From: Pseudomonas fragi
Lineage (GTDB): Bacteria > Pseudomonadota > Gammaproteobacteria > Pseudomonadales > Pseudomonadaceae
NCBI RefSeq assembly: GCF_900105835.1
Contig: NZ_LT629783.1
Coordinates: forward strand, 868,001 to 932,000
Direction of reading: 5' to 3'
Length of the DNA stretch: 64,000 bases
The notes beneath the pieces were generated by a model that ran no database searches, had not been told where the DNA came from, and saw only the letters and a list, made by a program, of their open reading frames with translations. A program made the position numbers and the translations under genes. Below are positions 18,524 through 27,115 of this stretch, piece after piece. The stretch's first letter is position 1, and the number at the start of each line of letters is the position of its first letter.

Positions 18524-18703
18524 GAGTGGGCCTAATTGTCAGGAACAGCCCCCCAAGTGTTCCCTTGTGGGGCATTTCCTACGTCACTGCTCCCTTCTGT
18601 AACACCGCCTTCCCCAACACCCCAACGCGCAAACCCGTGACAAACCCTCTCCCGCGCTGATTACAGCTTTGCAGGAACAATCGGCACACGATTTGCTAAA
18701 CAA

Positions 18704-18719
18704 ATATCGTATACGAAAT
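18704..18719. promoter_or_regulatory. CGTATAC operator 2, in front of the ABC/aconitase X operon
   Basis: ATATCGTATACGAAAT, with the perfect palindrome CGTATACG at 18708-18715, lies about 50 bp upstream of the binding-protein start. It is the best match of the three related sites and would place the transporter, aconitase X and racemase-family genes under the GntR protein. Confidence 0.7.
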
Positions 18720-18764
18720 CCAAAGAACGATTTTCAACAGCACTTCAACGACTCCGAGGCTTCC

Positions 18765-19583
18765 ATGAAAAACCCCGTACTTGCCGTAGCTCTCAGCGCT
18801 GTTCTCAGTACTTCCTTTATCGCCACGGCCCAGGCCGACAAGCTCGACGACATTATCGGTTCGGGCAAGTTGCGCTGCGCCGTGACCCTGGACTTCCCGC
18901 CGATGGGCTCGCGTGACGAAGCCAACAAGCCGGTGGGCTTCGATGTGGACTACTGCAACGACCTGGCAAAAGTGCTCGGCGTGGATGCCGAAATCGTTGA
19001 AACCCCGTTCCCCGACCGCATCCCGGCACTGGTCTCCGGGCGGGCCGATGTGATCGTGGCGTCCACTTCCGACACCCTGGAACGTGCCAAGACCGTCGGC
19101 CTGAGCATCCCTTACTTCGCCTTCCAGATGGTCGTGCTGACCCGCGACAACACCGGCATCAACAGCTTCGACGACCTCAAGGGCAAGGCATTGGGCAACA
19201 CCAGCGGCACCTATGAGGCCATCGCCCTGGAGAAAGACGTGAAAAACTGGGGCAGCGGTTCGTTCCGTGCCTATCAGTCGCAGAACGACACCCTGCTGGC
19301 CGTCGCCCAGGGCCATATCGAAGCCACCGTGGTGACCAATACCGTGGCCGCAGCTACCCTTAAATCAGGCAAGTACAAAAACCTCAAGGTCGCCGGTAAC
19401 GCGCCCTATGTGGTCGATTACGTGTCCCTGGGCGCCAAGCGCAACGAGTACGGCCTACTCAACTACCTCAACCTGTTCGTCAACCAGCAAGTACGCACCG
19501 GACGCTACAAGGAGCTGTGGACCAAATGGGTCGGGACCGAGATTCCACCGGCTGATCTGACCGTACCTCACGTCTACTACTGA
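18765..19583 (+). CDS. Amino-acid ABC transporter, periplasmic binding protein
   Basis: 272 aa, SBP family 3. A signal peptide covers residues 1-24 (MKNPVLAVALSAVLS ... ATAQA). The mature part has KLRCAVTLDFPPMGS, FDVDYCNDLAKVLG and the SGRADVI(V)ASTSDTLERAK motif typical of polar amino-acid binders. First gene of an operon with two permeases and an ATPase; aconitase X sits between. The cargo is probably a hydroxyproline isomer (inference from the catabolic genes). ATG 18765 is used because it opens the signal peptide; the frame extends upstream through the operator. Confidence 0.9.
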   Translation: MKNPVLAVALSAVLSTSFIATAQADKLDDIIGSGKLRCAVTLDFPPMGSRDEANKPVGFDVDYCNDLAKVLGVDAEIVETPFPDRIPALVSGRADVIVASTSDTLERAKTVGLSIPYFAFQMVVLTRDNTGINSFDDLKGKALGNTSGTYEAIALEKDVKNWGSGSFRAYQSQNDTLLAVAQGHIEATVVTNTVAAATLKSGKYKNLKVAGNAPYVVDYVSLGAKRNEYGLLNYLNLFVNQQVRTGRYKELWTKWVGTEIPPADLTVPHVYY

Positions 19584-19593
19584 GGTATCCAGC

Positions 19594-21363
19594 ATGTCCG
19601 GGATAAGTGCTCTTGAAGGCCGCAGCCTGGTTGATGGCCATGCATCCGCCCCGCTGTTGTACGCCGATGTCGGCCTGAGTTTCTGGGGCGGGGTCGACCC
19701 GTTCAGTGGCGAAGTGATCGACCGCCATCACCCCCTCAGCGGCGAATGCCTGGCGGGGCGCGTGCTGGCGATCCCCAGTGGACGCGGCTCCTGCACCGGC
19801 AGCAGTGTGCTGATGGAACTGATCAGCAATGGCCATGCCCCCGCGGCGCTGGTGCTGGCTGAAGCCGACGAGATCCTGACCCTTGGCGTGCTGGTCGCTC
19901 GGACCCTGTTCCAGCGTTCCCTGCCGGTGCTGTGCATCGGCAGGGAAGCCTTTGGCCAATTGCGCGGCAACGCGTTCGCCAGGGTCGATGGCACACATCT
20001 AAGCCTCTACGACTCAGCACCTGACGACACTCCACCACCGCACAACGACACACCGGCCGCAGAAGCACATGCCTCGATCGAACTGACCGAGCACGATCGC
20101 GCACTGCTCGCCGGCAGTTACGGCAAAGCCGCCCAGGTTGCCATGCAGATCGTGTTGCGCATGGCGCAGATTCAAGGCGCCACGCAACTGGTCGACATCA
20201 CCCAGGCCCATATCGACGGCTGCATCTATACCGGGCCGGCGAGTTTGCGCTTTGCGCAGCAACTGGTGGCATGGGGCGCAAAAGTTCGCGTGCCCACCAC
20301 CCTCAATTCAATTTCCGTGGACCAGCGCCGCTGGCGCGAACTGGGTATCGACCCGGCACTCGGCGTGCCTGCCAGTGCCTTGGGCGATGCTTACATGGCT
20401 ATGGGTGCGCAACTGAGTTTCACCTGTGCCCCTTACCTGCTCGACAGTGCGCCCAAGGCGGGCGAGCAAATTGTCTGGGCCGAATCCAACGCGGTGGTTT
20501 ACGCCAACAGCGTGCTCGGCGCCCGCACACTCAAGTACCCCGACTATCTGGATATCTGCATTGCCCTCACAGGGCGTGCACCGCTGATCGGCTGCCATCT
20601 GGAGGACCAGCGCAAGGCCCGCCTGCAGATCGAACTGCCAACCCTGGGCAACCTTGATGACGCGTTTTACCCCCTGCTGGGTTATCACATCGGCGCGTTG
20701 GCCGGCAGCCGGATCCCGTTGATCCTGGGGCTCAAGCTGCAGCATCCGGACCTGGACGATCTCAAGGCATTCGGCGCGGCCTTTGCCACCACCAGCGCCG
20801 CGCCCCTGTTTCATATCGCCGGCGTCACCCCCGAAGCCCTCGACCCGGCTCAGGTCACCGACGGTCCGCTGCCGGTGATCAAGGTCAGCCTTGAAGACTT
20901 GCTGCTCAGCTGGCACGAACTCAACAGCGCCCGTGACCCGCAGGTCGACGTGGTGTCATTGGGCAACCCGCACTTTTCCCTCAGCGAGTTCGCCCGGCTG
21001 GCGCGCCTGTGCCAGGGCCGCAAGCGTCACCCAGATGTGGTGCTGGCGATCACCTGTGGCCGTGCCGTGCTGGAACAGGCCCGTGCCGCCGGGCATGTCG
21101 GGGTGCTCGAAGCCTTTGGCGCCGTGATCGTCAGTGACACCTGCTGGTGCATGCTCGGTGAGCCGGTGATTCCTCCGGCGGCCAGGAACCTGATGACCAA
21201 CTCGGGCAAATACGCCCATTACGCCCCCGGCCTGGTGGGCCGCAAAGTTCACTTCGCCAGCCTCGCCGAGTGTGTGGATGCGGCGTGCAGCGCTACGGCC
21301 AGCGGGCGCTTGCCAGCGTGGCTGCAACCCGCTGCCTCACTGGAGAACGCAACCCATGTTTGA
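19594..21363 (+). CDS. Aconitase X, single chain; probable cis-3-hydroxy-L-proline dehydratase
   Basis: 589 aa. The N-terminal ~150 residues match the small swivel domain (GRGSCTGSSVLMELI, residues about 66-80); the rest matches the large DUF521 catalytic domain (AEHAS-like linker, THIDGCIYTGPAS-type segment, WAESNAVVYANSVLGA, ITCGRAVLEQ and the cluster region SDTCWCMLGEP with NSGKYAHYAPGL). In archaea the two parts are separate mevalonate-pathway proteins; in bacteria the fused form dehydrates cis-3-hydroxy-L-proline to pyrroline-2-carboxylate. Embedded in an amino-acid ABC operon next to a proline-racemase-family gene and 6 kb from an Ldh2-type reductase, all consistent with that role. Overlaps the next permease by 8 bp. 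Confidence 0.85.
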   Translation: MSGISALEGRSLVDGHASAPLLYADVGLSFWGGVDPFSGEVIDRHHPLSGECLAGRVLAIPSGRGSCTGSSVLMELISNGHAPAALVLAEADEILTLGVLVARTLFQRSLPVLCIGREAFGQLRGNAFARVDGTHLSLYDSAPDDTPPPHNDTPAAEAHASIELTEHDRALLAGSYGKAAQVAMQIVLRMAQIQGATQLVDITQAHIDGCIYTGPASLRFAQQLVAWGAKVRVPTTLNSISVDQRRWRELGIDPALGVPASALGDAYMAMGAQLSFTCAPYLLDSAPKAGEQIVWAESNAVVYANSVLGARTLKYPDYLDICIALTGRAPLIGCHLEDQRKARLQIELPTLGNLDDAFYPLLGYHIGALAGSRIPLILGLKLQHPDLDDLKAFGAAFATTSAAPLFHIAGVTPEALDPAQVTDGPLPVIKVSLEDLLLSWHELNSARDPQVDVVSLGNPHFSLSEFARLARLCQGRKRHPDVVLAITCGRAVLEQARAAGHVGVLEAFGAVIVSDTCWCMLGEPVIPPAARNLMTNSGKYAHYAPGLVGRKVHFASLAECVDAACSATASGRLPAWLQPAASLENATHV

Positions 21364-22021
21364 CTACACCTTCCAATGGCGCTCTGCCCTGCGCGCCTTG
21401 CCGGATATGCTCGCCGGTGCCCTGGTGACCTTCGAGACCGCGGCCCTGTCGATGATCTTCGGCGTCTTGATCGCCCTGGCCCTGACGGTGATGCGCGAAA
21501 GCAAAAACCCGCTGCTGCGCGGCACCGGCAATGCCTGGGTGTCCATCGCCCGCAATACGCCCTCGCTGTTCCAGATCTATGTCCTGTACTTCGGTCTCGG
21601 TTCCCTGGGCCTGCATGTCAGTTCATGGATCGCCCTGCTGGCCGGGATCACGTTCAACAACGCCGGCTATCTGGCGGAGAACTTTCGCGGCGGCCTCAAG
21701 GCCGTGCCCGAAACCCAGATACGCGCCGCCCGCTCGCTGGGCATGAGCGCCTTCCAGACCTACCGCATGATCGTCGTCCCGCAATTGCTGCGCATCGTCT
21801 TCTATCCGCTGACCAACCAGATGGTCTGGGCGGTGCTGATGACTTCGCTGGGGGTGATCGTGGGCCTGAACAACGACCTCACCGGCGTGACCCAGGACTA
21901 CAACGTCAAAACCTTCCGCACCTTCGAATACTTCGCCATTGCCGCGGTGCTGTACTACCTGATTGCCAAGGCGATCGTTGCAGTAGCCCGGCTGATGGCC
22001 TGGCGGCTGTTTCGTTACTGA
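21356..22021 (+). CDS. Amino-acid ABC transporter permease 1
   Basis: 221 aa, HisM/GlnP-type permease with about five membrane helices. The conserved cytoplasmic EAA-like loop reads ENFRGGLKAVPETQIRAARS. ATG 21356 lies inside the end of the aconitase X gene (8-bp overlap), indicating coupled translation. It would pair with the permease at 22032 as a heterodimer in the inner membrane. Confidence 0.9.
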   Translation: MFDYTFQWRSALRALPDMLAGALVTFETAALSMIFGVLIALALTVMRESKNPLLRGTGNAWVSIARNTPSLFQIYVLYFGLGSLGLHVSSWIALLAGITFNNAGYLAENFRGGLKAVPETQIRAARSLGMSAFQTYRMIVVPQLLRIVFYPLTNQMVWAVLMTSLGVIVGLNNDLTGVTQDYNVKTFRTFEYFAIAAVLYYLIAKAIVAVARLMAWRLFRY

Positions 22022-22031
22022 GGACTAGCCC

Positions 22032-22682
22032 ATGTTTTCCACCAGTTTTACCTGGAACGATTTTGTGTTTTTGCTGCAGGGGGCATGGGTCACCCTGCAA
22101 CTGACCAGTTGGGCGATTTTGCTCGGCACCGTTGCCGGCCTGCTGTTCGGCCTGCTGCGTGCCTTGCTGCCACGGGCCAGCCTGCCGCTGGCCTGGGTAC
22201 TGGATGTGTTTCGCAGCGTACCCTTGCTGATCCAGTTCGTGCTGTTCAACTCGCTCAAGAGCATCGTCGGTCTGGACATCAGCGCCTTCAGCGTCGGCTG
22301 CATCGTGCTGGGGGTCTACGCCGCCGCGTATTTCACCGAGATCGTGCGCAGCGGTGTGCTCGCAGTACCGTTCACCGTGCGCCGGGCCAGTCGCTCGCTG
22401 GGCCTGAGCTACCTGCAGGACCTGCGCTACATCGTGTTGCCCATCGCCATGCGCGTGGCCTTCCCCGGCTGGCTCAACCTGGTGCTCAGCGTGATGAAAG
22501 ACACCGCGCTGGTGATGTGGATCGGCATCGTCGAACTGCTGCGCGCCTCGCAAACCATCGTCACCCGCATCCAGGAACCAATGCTGGTGCTGTGCATTGC
22601 GGGCCTTATCTATTACGTCATGAGCCTGGTGGTTGCGCGCCTTGGTGCTCGCCTGGAAAAAAGGTGGCAAGAAAATGATTGA
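22032..22682 (+). CDS. Amino-acid ABC transporter permease 2
   Basis: 216 aa, same HisM/GlnP family, with an EAA-type loop (TEIVRSGVLAVPFTVRRASR). It starts 10 bp after permease 1 with GAGGA ahead of ATG 22032, and its last 8 bp overlap the ATPase gene. Two different permeases in tandem are normal for polar amino-acid importers. Confidence 0.9.
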   Translation: MFSTSFTWNDFVFLLQGAWVTLQLTSWAILLGTVAGLLFGLLRALLPRASLPLAWVLDVFRSVPLLIQFVLFNSLKSIVGLDISAFSVGCIVLGVYAAAYFTEIVRSGVLAVPFTVRRASRSLGLSYLQDLRYIVLPIAMRVAFPGWLNLVLSVMKDTALVMWIGIVELLRASQTIVTRIQEPMLVLCIAGLIYYVMSLVVARLGARLEKRWQEND

Positions 22683-23397
22683 GATCGACAACGTCTACAA
22701 ATCCTTCGGCGACCTCGAAGTGGTCAAAGGCGTCAGCCTGACTGTGAACAAGGGCGAAGTGGTTTCAATCATCGGCGGCTCCGGCTCCGGCAAGTCGACC
22801 CTGCTGATGTGCATCAACGGCCTGGAACCGATCCAGAAAGGCCACATCCGCGTCGACGGCATCGAAGTCCATGACCGCGCCACTAACCTCAACCACCTGC
22901 GGCAGAAAATCGGCATTGTGTTCCAGCAATGGAACGCCTTCCCCCATCTCACCGTGCTCGAAAACGTGATGCTGGCACCGCGCAAGGTACTGGGTAAAAG
23001 CAAAGCCGAAGCCGAGGCGCTGGCAGTGCAGCAACTGACCCATGTGGGCCTGGGCGACAAGCTCAAGACCTTCCCCGGCAAATTGTCCGGCGGCCAGCAA
23101 CAGCGCATGGCCATTGCCCGCGCCCTGGCCATGTCCCCCGACTACATGCTGTTCGACGAGGCCACCTCGGCCCTCGACCCGCAACTGGTGGGTGAGGTAC
23201 TGGACACCATGCGCATGCTCGCCGAAGACGGCATGACCATGGTCCTGGTAACCCATGAAATCCGCTTCGCGCGGGATGTTTCCGACCGCGTGGCGTTCTT
23301 TCGCAACGGCCTGGTGCACGAAATCGGCTCCCCCGATCAAGTCATCGGCAACCCTGTGCACGCGGAAACCGCGGCCTTTCTCAAGTCGGTCAAATAG
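22675..23397 (+). CDS. Amino-acid ABC transporter ATP-binding protein
   Basis: 240 aa, GlnQ/HisP-type. Walker A GGSGSGKST (residues 34-42), signature LSGGQQQR, Walker B YMLFDEATSALDP and the switch His in LVTHEIRFA are all intact. It completes the binding protein - permease - permease - ATPase set. ATG 22675 overlaps permease 2; an upstream in-frame ATG at 22633 lies deep in that gene and is not used. An AGGAGC follows for the next gene. Confidence 0.92.
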   Translation: MIEIDNVYKSFGDLEVVKGVSLTVNKGEVVSIIGGSGSGKSTLLMCINGLEPIQKGHIRVDGIEVHDRATNLNHLRQKIGIVFQQWNAFPHLTVLENVMLAPRKVLGKSKAEAEALAVQQLTHVGLGDKLKTFPGKLSGGQQQRMAIARALAMSPDYMLFDEATSALDPQLVGEVLDTMRMLAEDGMTMVLVTHEIRFARDVSDRVAFFRNGLVHEIGSPDQVIGNPVHAETAAFLKSVK

Positions 23398-23406
23398 GAG
23401 CAGAGC

Positions 23407-24435
23407 ATGCGTTCATCGAAAATCATCCATGTGGTCAGTTGTCACGCCGAGGGCGAGGTCGGTGACGTGATTGTCGGCGGCGTGGCACCGCCACCGGGTG
23501 CCACGGTGTGGGAGCAGTCGCGCTGGATTGCCCGGGATGAAACCCTGCGCAACTTCGTACTCAACGAGCCTCGCGGCGGCGTGTTCCGCCACGTCAACCT
23601 GCTGGTGCCGGCCAAAGACCCGCGGGCGCAAATGGCCTGGATCATCATGGAGCCGGCCGATACCCCGCCCATGTCGGGGTCCAATTCGATGTGCGTGTCC
23701 ACGGTGTTGCTCGACAGCGGCATTTTGCCGATGACCGAGCCGCAAACCCGACTGGTGCTCGAAGCCCCCGGCGGCCTGATCGAGGCGGTGGCCGACTGCC
23801 GCGACGGCAAGGTGCAACGGGTCGAGATCAAGAACGTGCCGTCCTTTGCTGACCGCCTGGATGCCTGGATTGAAGTCGAAGGCCTGGGCTCGCTCAAGGT
23901 TGACACGGCCTATGGCGGTGACAGCTTCGTGCTCGCCGATGCCAGGGAACTGGGCTTTTCGATCAGCCCGGATGAAGCCAAAGATATCGTTGAAATCGGC
24001 CTGAAAATCACCCGTGCCGCCAACGAACAGTTGGGTTTTGTCCACCCGCTGAACCCGGACTGGTCGCATATCTCCTTTTGCCAGATCGCCGCACCCGTGC
24101 AATACGAGAATGGCGTGGCCAGTGGTGCCAACGCGGTGGTGATCCGCCCGGGCAAGATCGACCGCTCGCCCTGCGGCACCGGCTGCTCGGCGCGCATGGC
24201 GGTGTTGCAGGCCAAGGGCGTGCTCAAGGTGGGCGAGCGCTTTATCGGCCGCTCGATCATTGGCTCGGAATTTCATTGCCGTATTGACTCCATGACCGAA
24301 GTGGCCGGGCGCACGGCCATTTACCCGTGCATCGCCGGGCGGGCCTGGATCACCGGTACCCACCAGTTGCTGCTGGACCCGAGCGATCCGTGGCCCCAGG
24401 GCTATCGCCTGTCGGATACCTGGCCGGGAGCGTAA
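23407..24435 (+). CDS. Proline racemase superfamily enzyme with Ser/Cys active pair (hydroxyproline epimerase or dehydratase)
   Basis: 342 aa, full length. The superfamily uses two facing acid/base residues. At the first site, usually Cys in MCGHG, this protein has Ser90 (MSGSNSMC); at the second it keeps Cys256 ([11 protein letters not shown]). Cys/Cys enzymes are proline racemases or 4-hydroxyproline epimerases, Cys/Thr enzymes are trans-3-hydroxy-L-proline dehydratases, and Ser/Cys members are a less studied group. Context (aconitase X, Ldh2-type reductase, DapA-family enzyme, amino-acid transporter) supports a hydroxyproline substrate, but epimerase and dehydratase cannot be separated here. 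GGAG lies 9 bp before ATG 23407, in the same operon as the transporter. Confidence 0.85.
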   Translation: MRSSKIIHVVSCHAEGEVGDVIVGGVAPPPGATVWEQSRWIARDETLRNFVLNEPRGGVFRHVNLLVPAKDPRAQMAWIIMEPADTPPMSGSNSMCVSTVLLDSGILPMTEPQTRLVLEAPGGLIEAVADCRDGKVQRVEIKNVPSFADRLDAWIEVEGLGSLKVDTAYGGDSFVLADARELGFSISPDEAKDIVEIGLKITRAANEQLGFVHPLNPDWSHISFCQIAAPVQYENGVASGANAVVIRPGKIDRSPCGTGCSARMAVLQAKGVLKVGERFIGRSIIGSEFHCRIDSMTEVAGRTAIYPCIAGRAWITGTHQLLLDPSDPWPQGYRLSDTWPGA

Positions 24436-24458
24436 CCCCGCCCACAACAACCCGCCCT

Positions 24459-24543
24459 GTGGGAGCGGGCTTGCTCGCGATGCAGACGACACGGTCTGGC
24501 AGGCACACCACAGCGATGCAATCGCGAGCAAGCCCGCTCCCAC
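24459..24543. repeat. REPIN (two facing REP palindromes)
   Basis: GTGGGAGCGGGCTTGCTCGC starts at 24459 and its exact inverse ends at 24543, with about 39 bp between the arms. Same element family as at 27010-27094 and 55702-55787. It sits between the racemase-family and DapA-family genes and would fold into a long RNA hairpin that may separate the two transcripts. Confidence 0.9.
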
Positions 24544-24566
24544 AAGGGCAAAAATACACCCCTACA

Positions 24567-24579
24567 AACGTATACGAAA
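24567..24579. promoter_or_regulatory. CGTATAC operator 3, in front of the DapA-family gene
   Basis: AACGTATACGAAA, with the palindrome CGTATACG at 24569-24576, lies 31 bp before the DapA-family start. Shares the CGTATACGAAA core with operator 2, so the DapA-family and MFS genes probably form a second transcript under the same GntR protein. Confidence 0.7.
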
Positions 24580-24609
24580 TACGATTAATACAGCCGGAGG
24601 CAATAAACA

Positions 24610-25527
24610 ATGAGCAAGCGCATCAACTGGAGTGGCGTCTTCCCTGCGGTGACCACTCAATTCAACGATGACTTCAGCATCAACCTGGACAAGACCCACC
24701 AGGTGATTTCCAACGTGATCCGCGACGGTGTGTCCGGCCTGGTGGTGTGCGGTTCGGTGGGGGAAAACACCTCGCTGAGCGCCGAAGAGAAAATTGCCGT
24801 GACCGAAGTCGCGGTGGACGCCTCCCGCGGCCGGGTCCCGGTGATTTGCGGCGTGGCCGAATTCACCAGCGTGCAGGCGGCCAAGGTGGCCAATGCGGTA
24901 CGCAAGGTCGGCGTGGATGGCGTGATGCTGATGCCCGCGCTGGTGTATGGCTCCAAACCCTTCGAGACCGCCGAGCACTATCGCTATGTGGCGAAAAATG
25001 CCGATGTACCGTTGATGGTCTACAACAACCCGCCGATCTACAAAAACGACGTCACCCCCGACATCCTTATTTCCCTGGCTGACTGCGACAACGTGGTGTG
25101 TTTCAAGGATTCATCGGGCGATACCCGGCGCTTTATCGATATCCGCAATCAAGTGGGCGAGCGCTTTGTGCTGTTTGCCGGGCTCGACGACGTGGTTCTC
25201 GAAAGCCTCGCCGTGGGCGCCGAAGGCTGGGTCTCGGGGATGTCCAACGTATTCCCCAAGGAGGGCGAAACCATCTTCCGCCTGGCCAAGGCCGGACGCT
25301 TTGCCGAAGCCATGCCGATCTATGAGTGGCTGATGCCGATCCTGCATCTGGACGCCCGTGCCGACCTGGTGCAGTGCATCAAGCTGTGCGAAGCCATTGC
25401 CGGTCGCGGCAGCGCCCTGACCCGCCCGCCGCGCCTGGCCCTGCCCCGCGAGGATCGTGAATTTGTCGAGCAGATCATGGCCAGGGCCCTGGCCAACCGC
25501 CCGCACTTGCCTGATGTCGGTCTTTGA
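24610..25527 (+). CDS. Dihydrodipicolinate synthase (DapA)-family lyase/deaminase, LhpC-like
   Basis: 305 aa. Aldolase-type barrel with the substrate-carboxylate motif GSVGEN (48-53), Tyr138 (VYNNP) and Schiff-base Lys166 (VCFKDSSGD). Members next to hydroxyproline genes are Delta1-pyrroline-4-hydroxy-2-carboxylate deaminases (LhpC), giving 2-oxoglutarate semialdehyde. That is the leading hypothesis, but the D-hydroxyproline dehydrogenase and semialdehyde dehydrogenase of the pathway are not in this window, so another 2-keto acid reaction is possible. Strong ribosome-binding GGAGG lies 10 bp before ATG 24610; the gene has its own CGTATAC operator. Confidence 0.8.
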   Translation: MSKRINWSGVFPAVTTQFNDDFSINLDKTHQVISNVIRDGVSGLVVCGSVGENTSLSAEEKIAVTEVAVDASRGRVPVICGVAEFTSVQAAKVANAVRKVGVDGVMLMPALVYGSKPFETAEHYRYVAKNADVPLMVYNNPPIYKNDVTPDILISLADCDNVVCFKDSSGDTRRFIDIRNQVGERFVLFAGLDDVVLESLAVGAEGWVSGMSNVFPKEGETIFRLAKAGRFAEAMPIYEWLMPILHLDARADLVQCIKLCEAIAGRGSALTRPPRLALPREDREFVEQIMARALANRPHLPDVGL

Positions 25528-25597
25528 CTGATAGCCGGGGCGGGCCGACGAGTGCCCGCCCTGCCCCCTGTCTTCGCGCCCTTTAAGGAAAACCCGC

Positions 25598-26992
25598 ATG
25601 ACGACACAACCCTCTCACGCAACCACCAGCCCTGCAGGACTCAAACGTGTCGTGGCAGCAGCCATGGCTGGTACAGTCGCAGAATGGTATGAATTCTTCC
25701 TTTACGGCACGGCCTCGGCACTGGTGTTTGGCCAGCTGTTTTTCCGCCAGACCGACAGCCCGATTGACGGCATCATCGCCGCCTTCGCCCTGTATGCCGT
25801 GGGTTTTCTGGCCCGGCCACTGGGTGGCCTGGTGTTTGGTCACTATGGTGACAAATTCGGCCGCAAGCGCCTGCTGCAACTGAGCCTGGTGGTGGTGGGC
25901 ATCACCACCTTCCTGATGGGCTGCCTCCCCGGTTTCGACACGATCGGCTACGCCGCCCCGGTGCTGCTGGTACTGCTGCGCCTGATTCAGGGCTTCGCCT
26001 TTGGCGGTGAATGGGGCGGGGCCATTTTGCTGGTGTCCGAACACTGCCCGGACAACCGCCGTGGCTTCTGGGCCAGCTGGCCACAAGCCGGAGTTCCGGC
26101 GGGCAACCTGGTCGCCACCGTTGCCCTGCTACTGCTGTCGACGACACTCTCGGAGGCGGACTTTCTCGCCTGGGGCTGGCGTGTAGCATTCTGGTTCTCG
26201 GCCGTGGTGGTACTGATCGGCTACTGGATCCGCACCAGCGTCGACGACGCCCCGATTTTCAAGGAAGCCCAGGCCCGTCAGGCACAGAACAAGCAACAGC
26301 AACTGGGGGTGGTTGAAGTCCTGCGTCATCATTGGCGCTCGGTGCTGGTAGGCATAGGTGCGCGCTTTGCGGAAAACATTCTCTACTACACCGTGGTCAC
26401 GTTCTCGATCACCTACCTGAAACTGGTGGTGCACAAGGACACCTCAGAAATCCTGTTGTTGATGTTCGGTGCCCACCTGCTGCACTTTTTCATGATTCCG
26501 CTGATGGGTTATCTGTCCGACCTGGTAGGCCGCAAGCCGGTGTACCTGGTGGGTGCGGTGCTGACAGCGTTCTGGGGCTTTGTCGGTTTTCCGATGATGG
26601 ACACCGGCAACAACTGGCTGATCATGGCGGCCATTACCCTGGGCCTGGCCATCGAGTCGATGACCTATGCACCTTACTCGGCGTTGATGGCCGAAATGTT
26701 CCCCACCCATGTGCGCTACACCGCCCTGTCGCTGTGCTACCAGGTGGCACCGATCTTTGCCGGTTCGCTGGCGCCGTTGATCGCCATCACCCTGCTCAAC
26801 AAGTACCACAGCTCAACGCCTATCGCCTGGTACCTGGTGGGGGCATCGCTGATCTCCATCGTGGCGGTGGGCCTGACCCGCGAGACGCGGGGCAAGTCGC
26901 TGCATCAGGTGGACGCCGAATCGGCAGCGCGTATTTCGGCGCTGGATGAGCCGGCGGTGGCGCCTACACGTCAGGGCGATTCGCTGGCCTGA
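25598..26992 (+). CDS. MFS transporter, metabolite:H+ symporter (MHS/ProP-ShiA) type
   Basis: 464 aa with 12 hydrophobic segments. The N-terminal [20 protein letters not shown] and the loop [14 protein letters not shown] are signatures of the MHS group, which takes up organic acids, proline/betaine or similar compounds with protons. It lies 70 bp after the DapA-family gene on the same strand, so it probably imports a substrate or intermediate of the same pathway, alongside the ABC system. AAGGAAAA precedes ATG 25598. Confidence 0.88.
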   Translation: MTTQPSHATTSPAGLKRVVAAAMAGTVAEWYEFFLYGTASALVFGQLFFRQTDSPIDGIIAAFALYAVGFLARPLGGLVFGHYGDKFGRKRLLQLSLVVVGITTFLMGCLPGFDTIGYAAPVLLVLLRLIQGFAFGGEWGGAILLVSEHCPDNRRGFWASWPQAGVPAGNLVATVALLLLSTTLSEADFLAWGWRVAFWFSAVVVLIGYWIRTSVDDAPIFKEAQARQAQNKQQQLGVVEVLRHHWRSVLVGIGARFAENILYYTVVTFSITYLKLVVHKDTSEILLLMFGAHLLHFFMIPLMGYLSDLVGRKPVYLVGAVLTAFWGFVGFPMMDTGNNWLIMAAITLGLAIESMTYAPYSALMAEMFPTHVRYTALSLCYQVAPIFAGSLAPLIAITLLNKYHSSTPIAWYLVGASLISIVAVGLTRETRGKSLHQVDAESAARISALDEPAVAPTRQGDSLA

Positions 26993-27009
26993 CCCATAGG
27001 GGATGCCCT

Positions 27010-27094
27010 GTGGGAGCGGGCTTGCCCGCGATGGGATCGCAGCGGTGTTTCAGTCAAACCGCGGCGCTGCCATCGCGAGCAAGCCCGCTCCCAC
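27010..27094. repeat. REPIN (two facing REP palindromes)
   Basis: GTGGGAGCGGGCTTGCCCGC starts at 27010 and ATCGCGAGCAAGCCCGCTCC starts at 27072 in inverse orientation. It lies between the convergent MFS and Ldh2-type genes, where it could end both transcripts. One arm has the CCCGCG variant, the other CTCGCG. Confidence 0.88.
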
Positions 27095-27115
27095 AACCAG
27101 CGCCACCCCGCACAC

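Noticed and set aside
18207..18660. Short open frames rich in repeated ASPLPP segments
   Set aside because: They are translations of the 121-bp REP tandem repeat, repeated with the same period.
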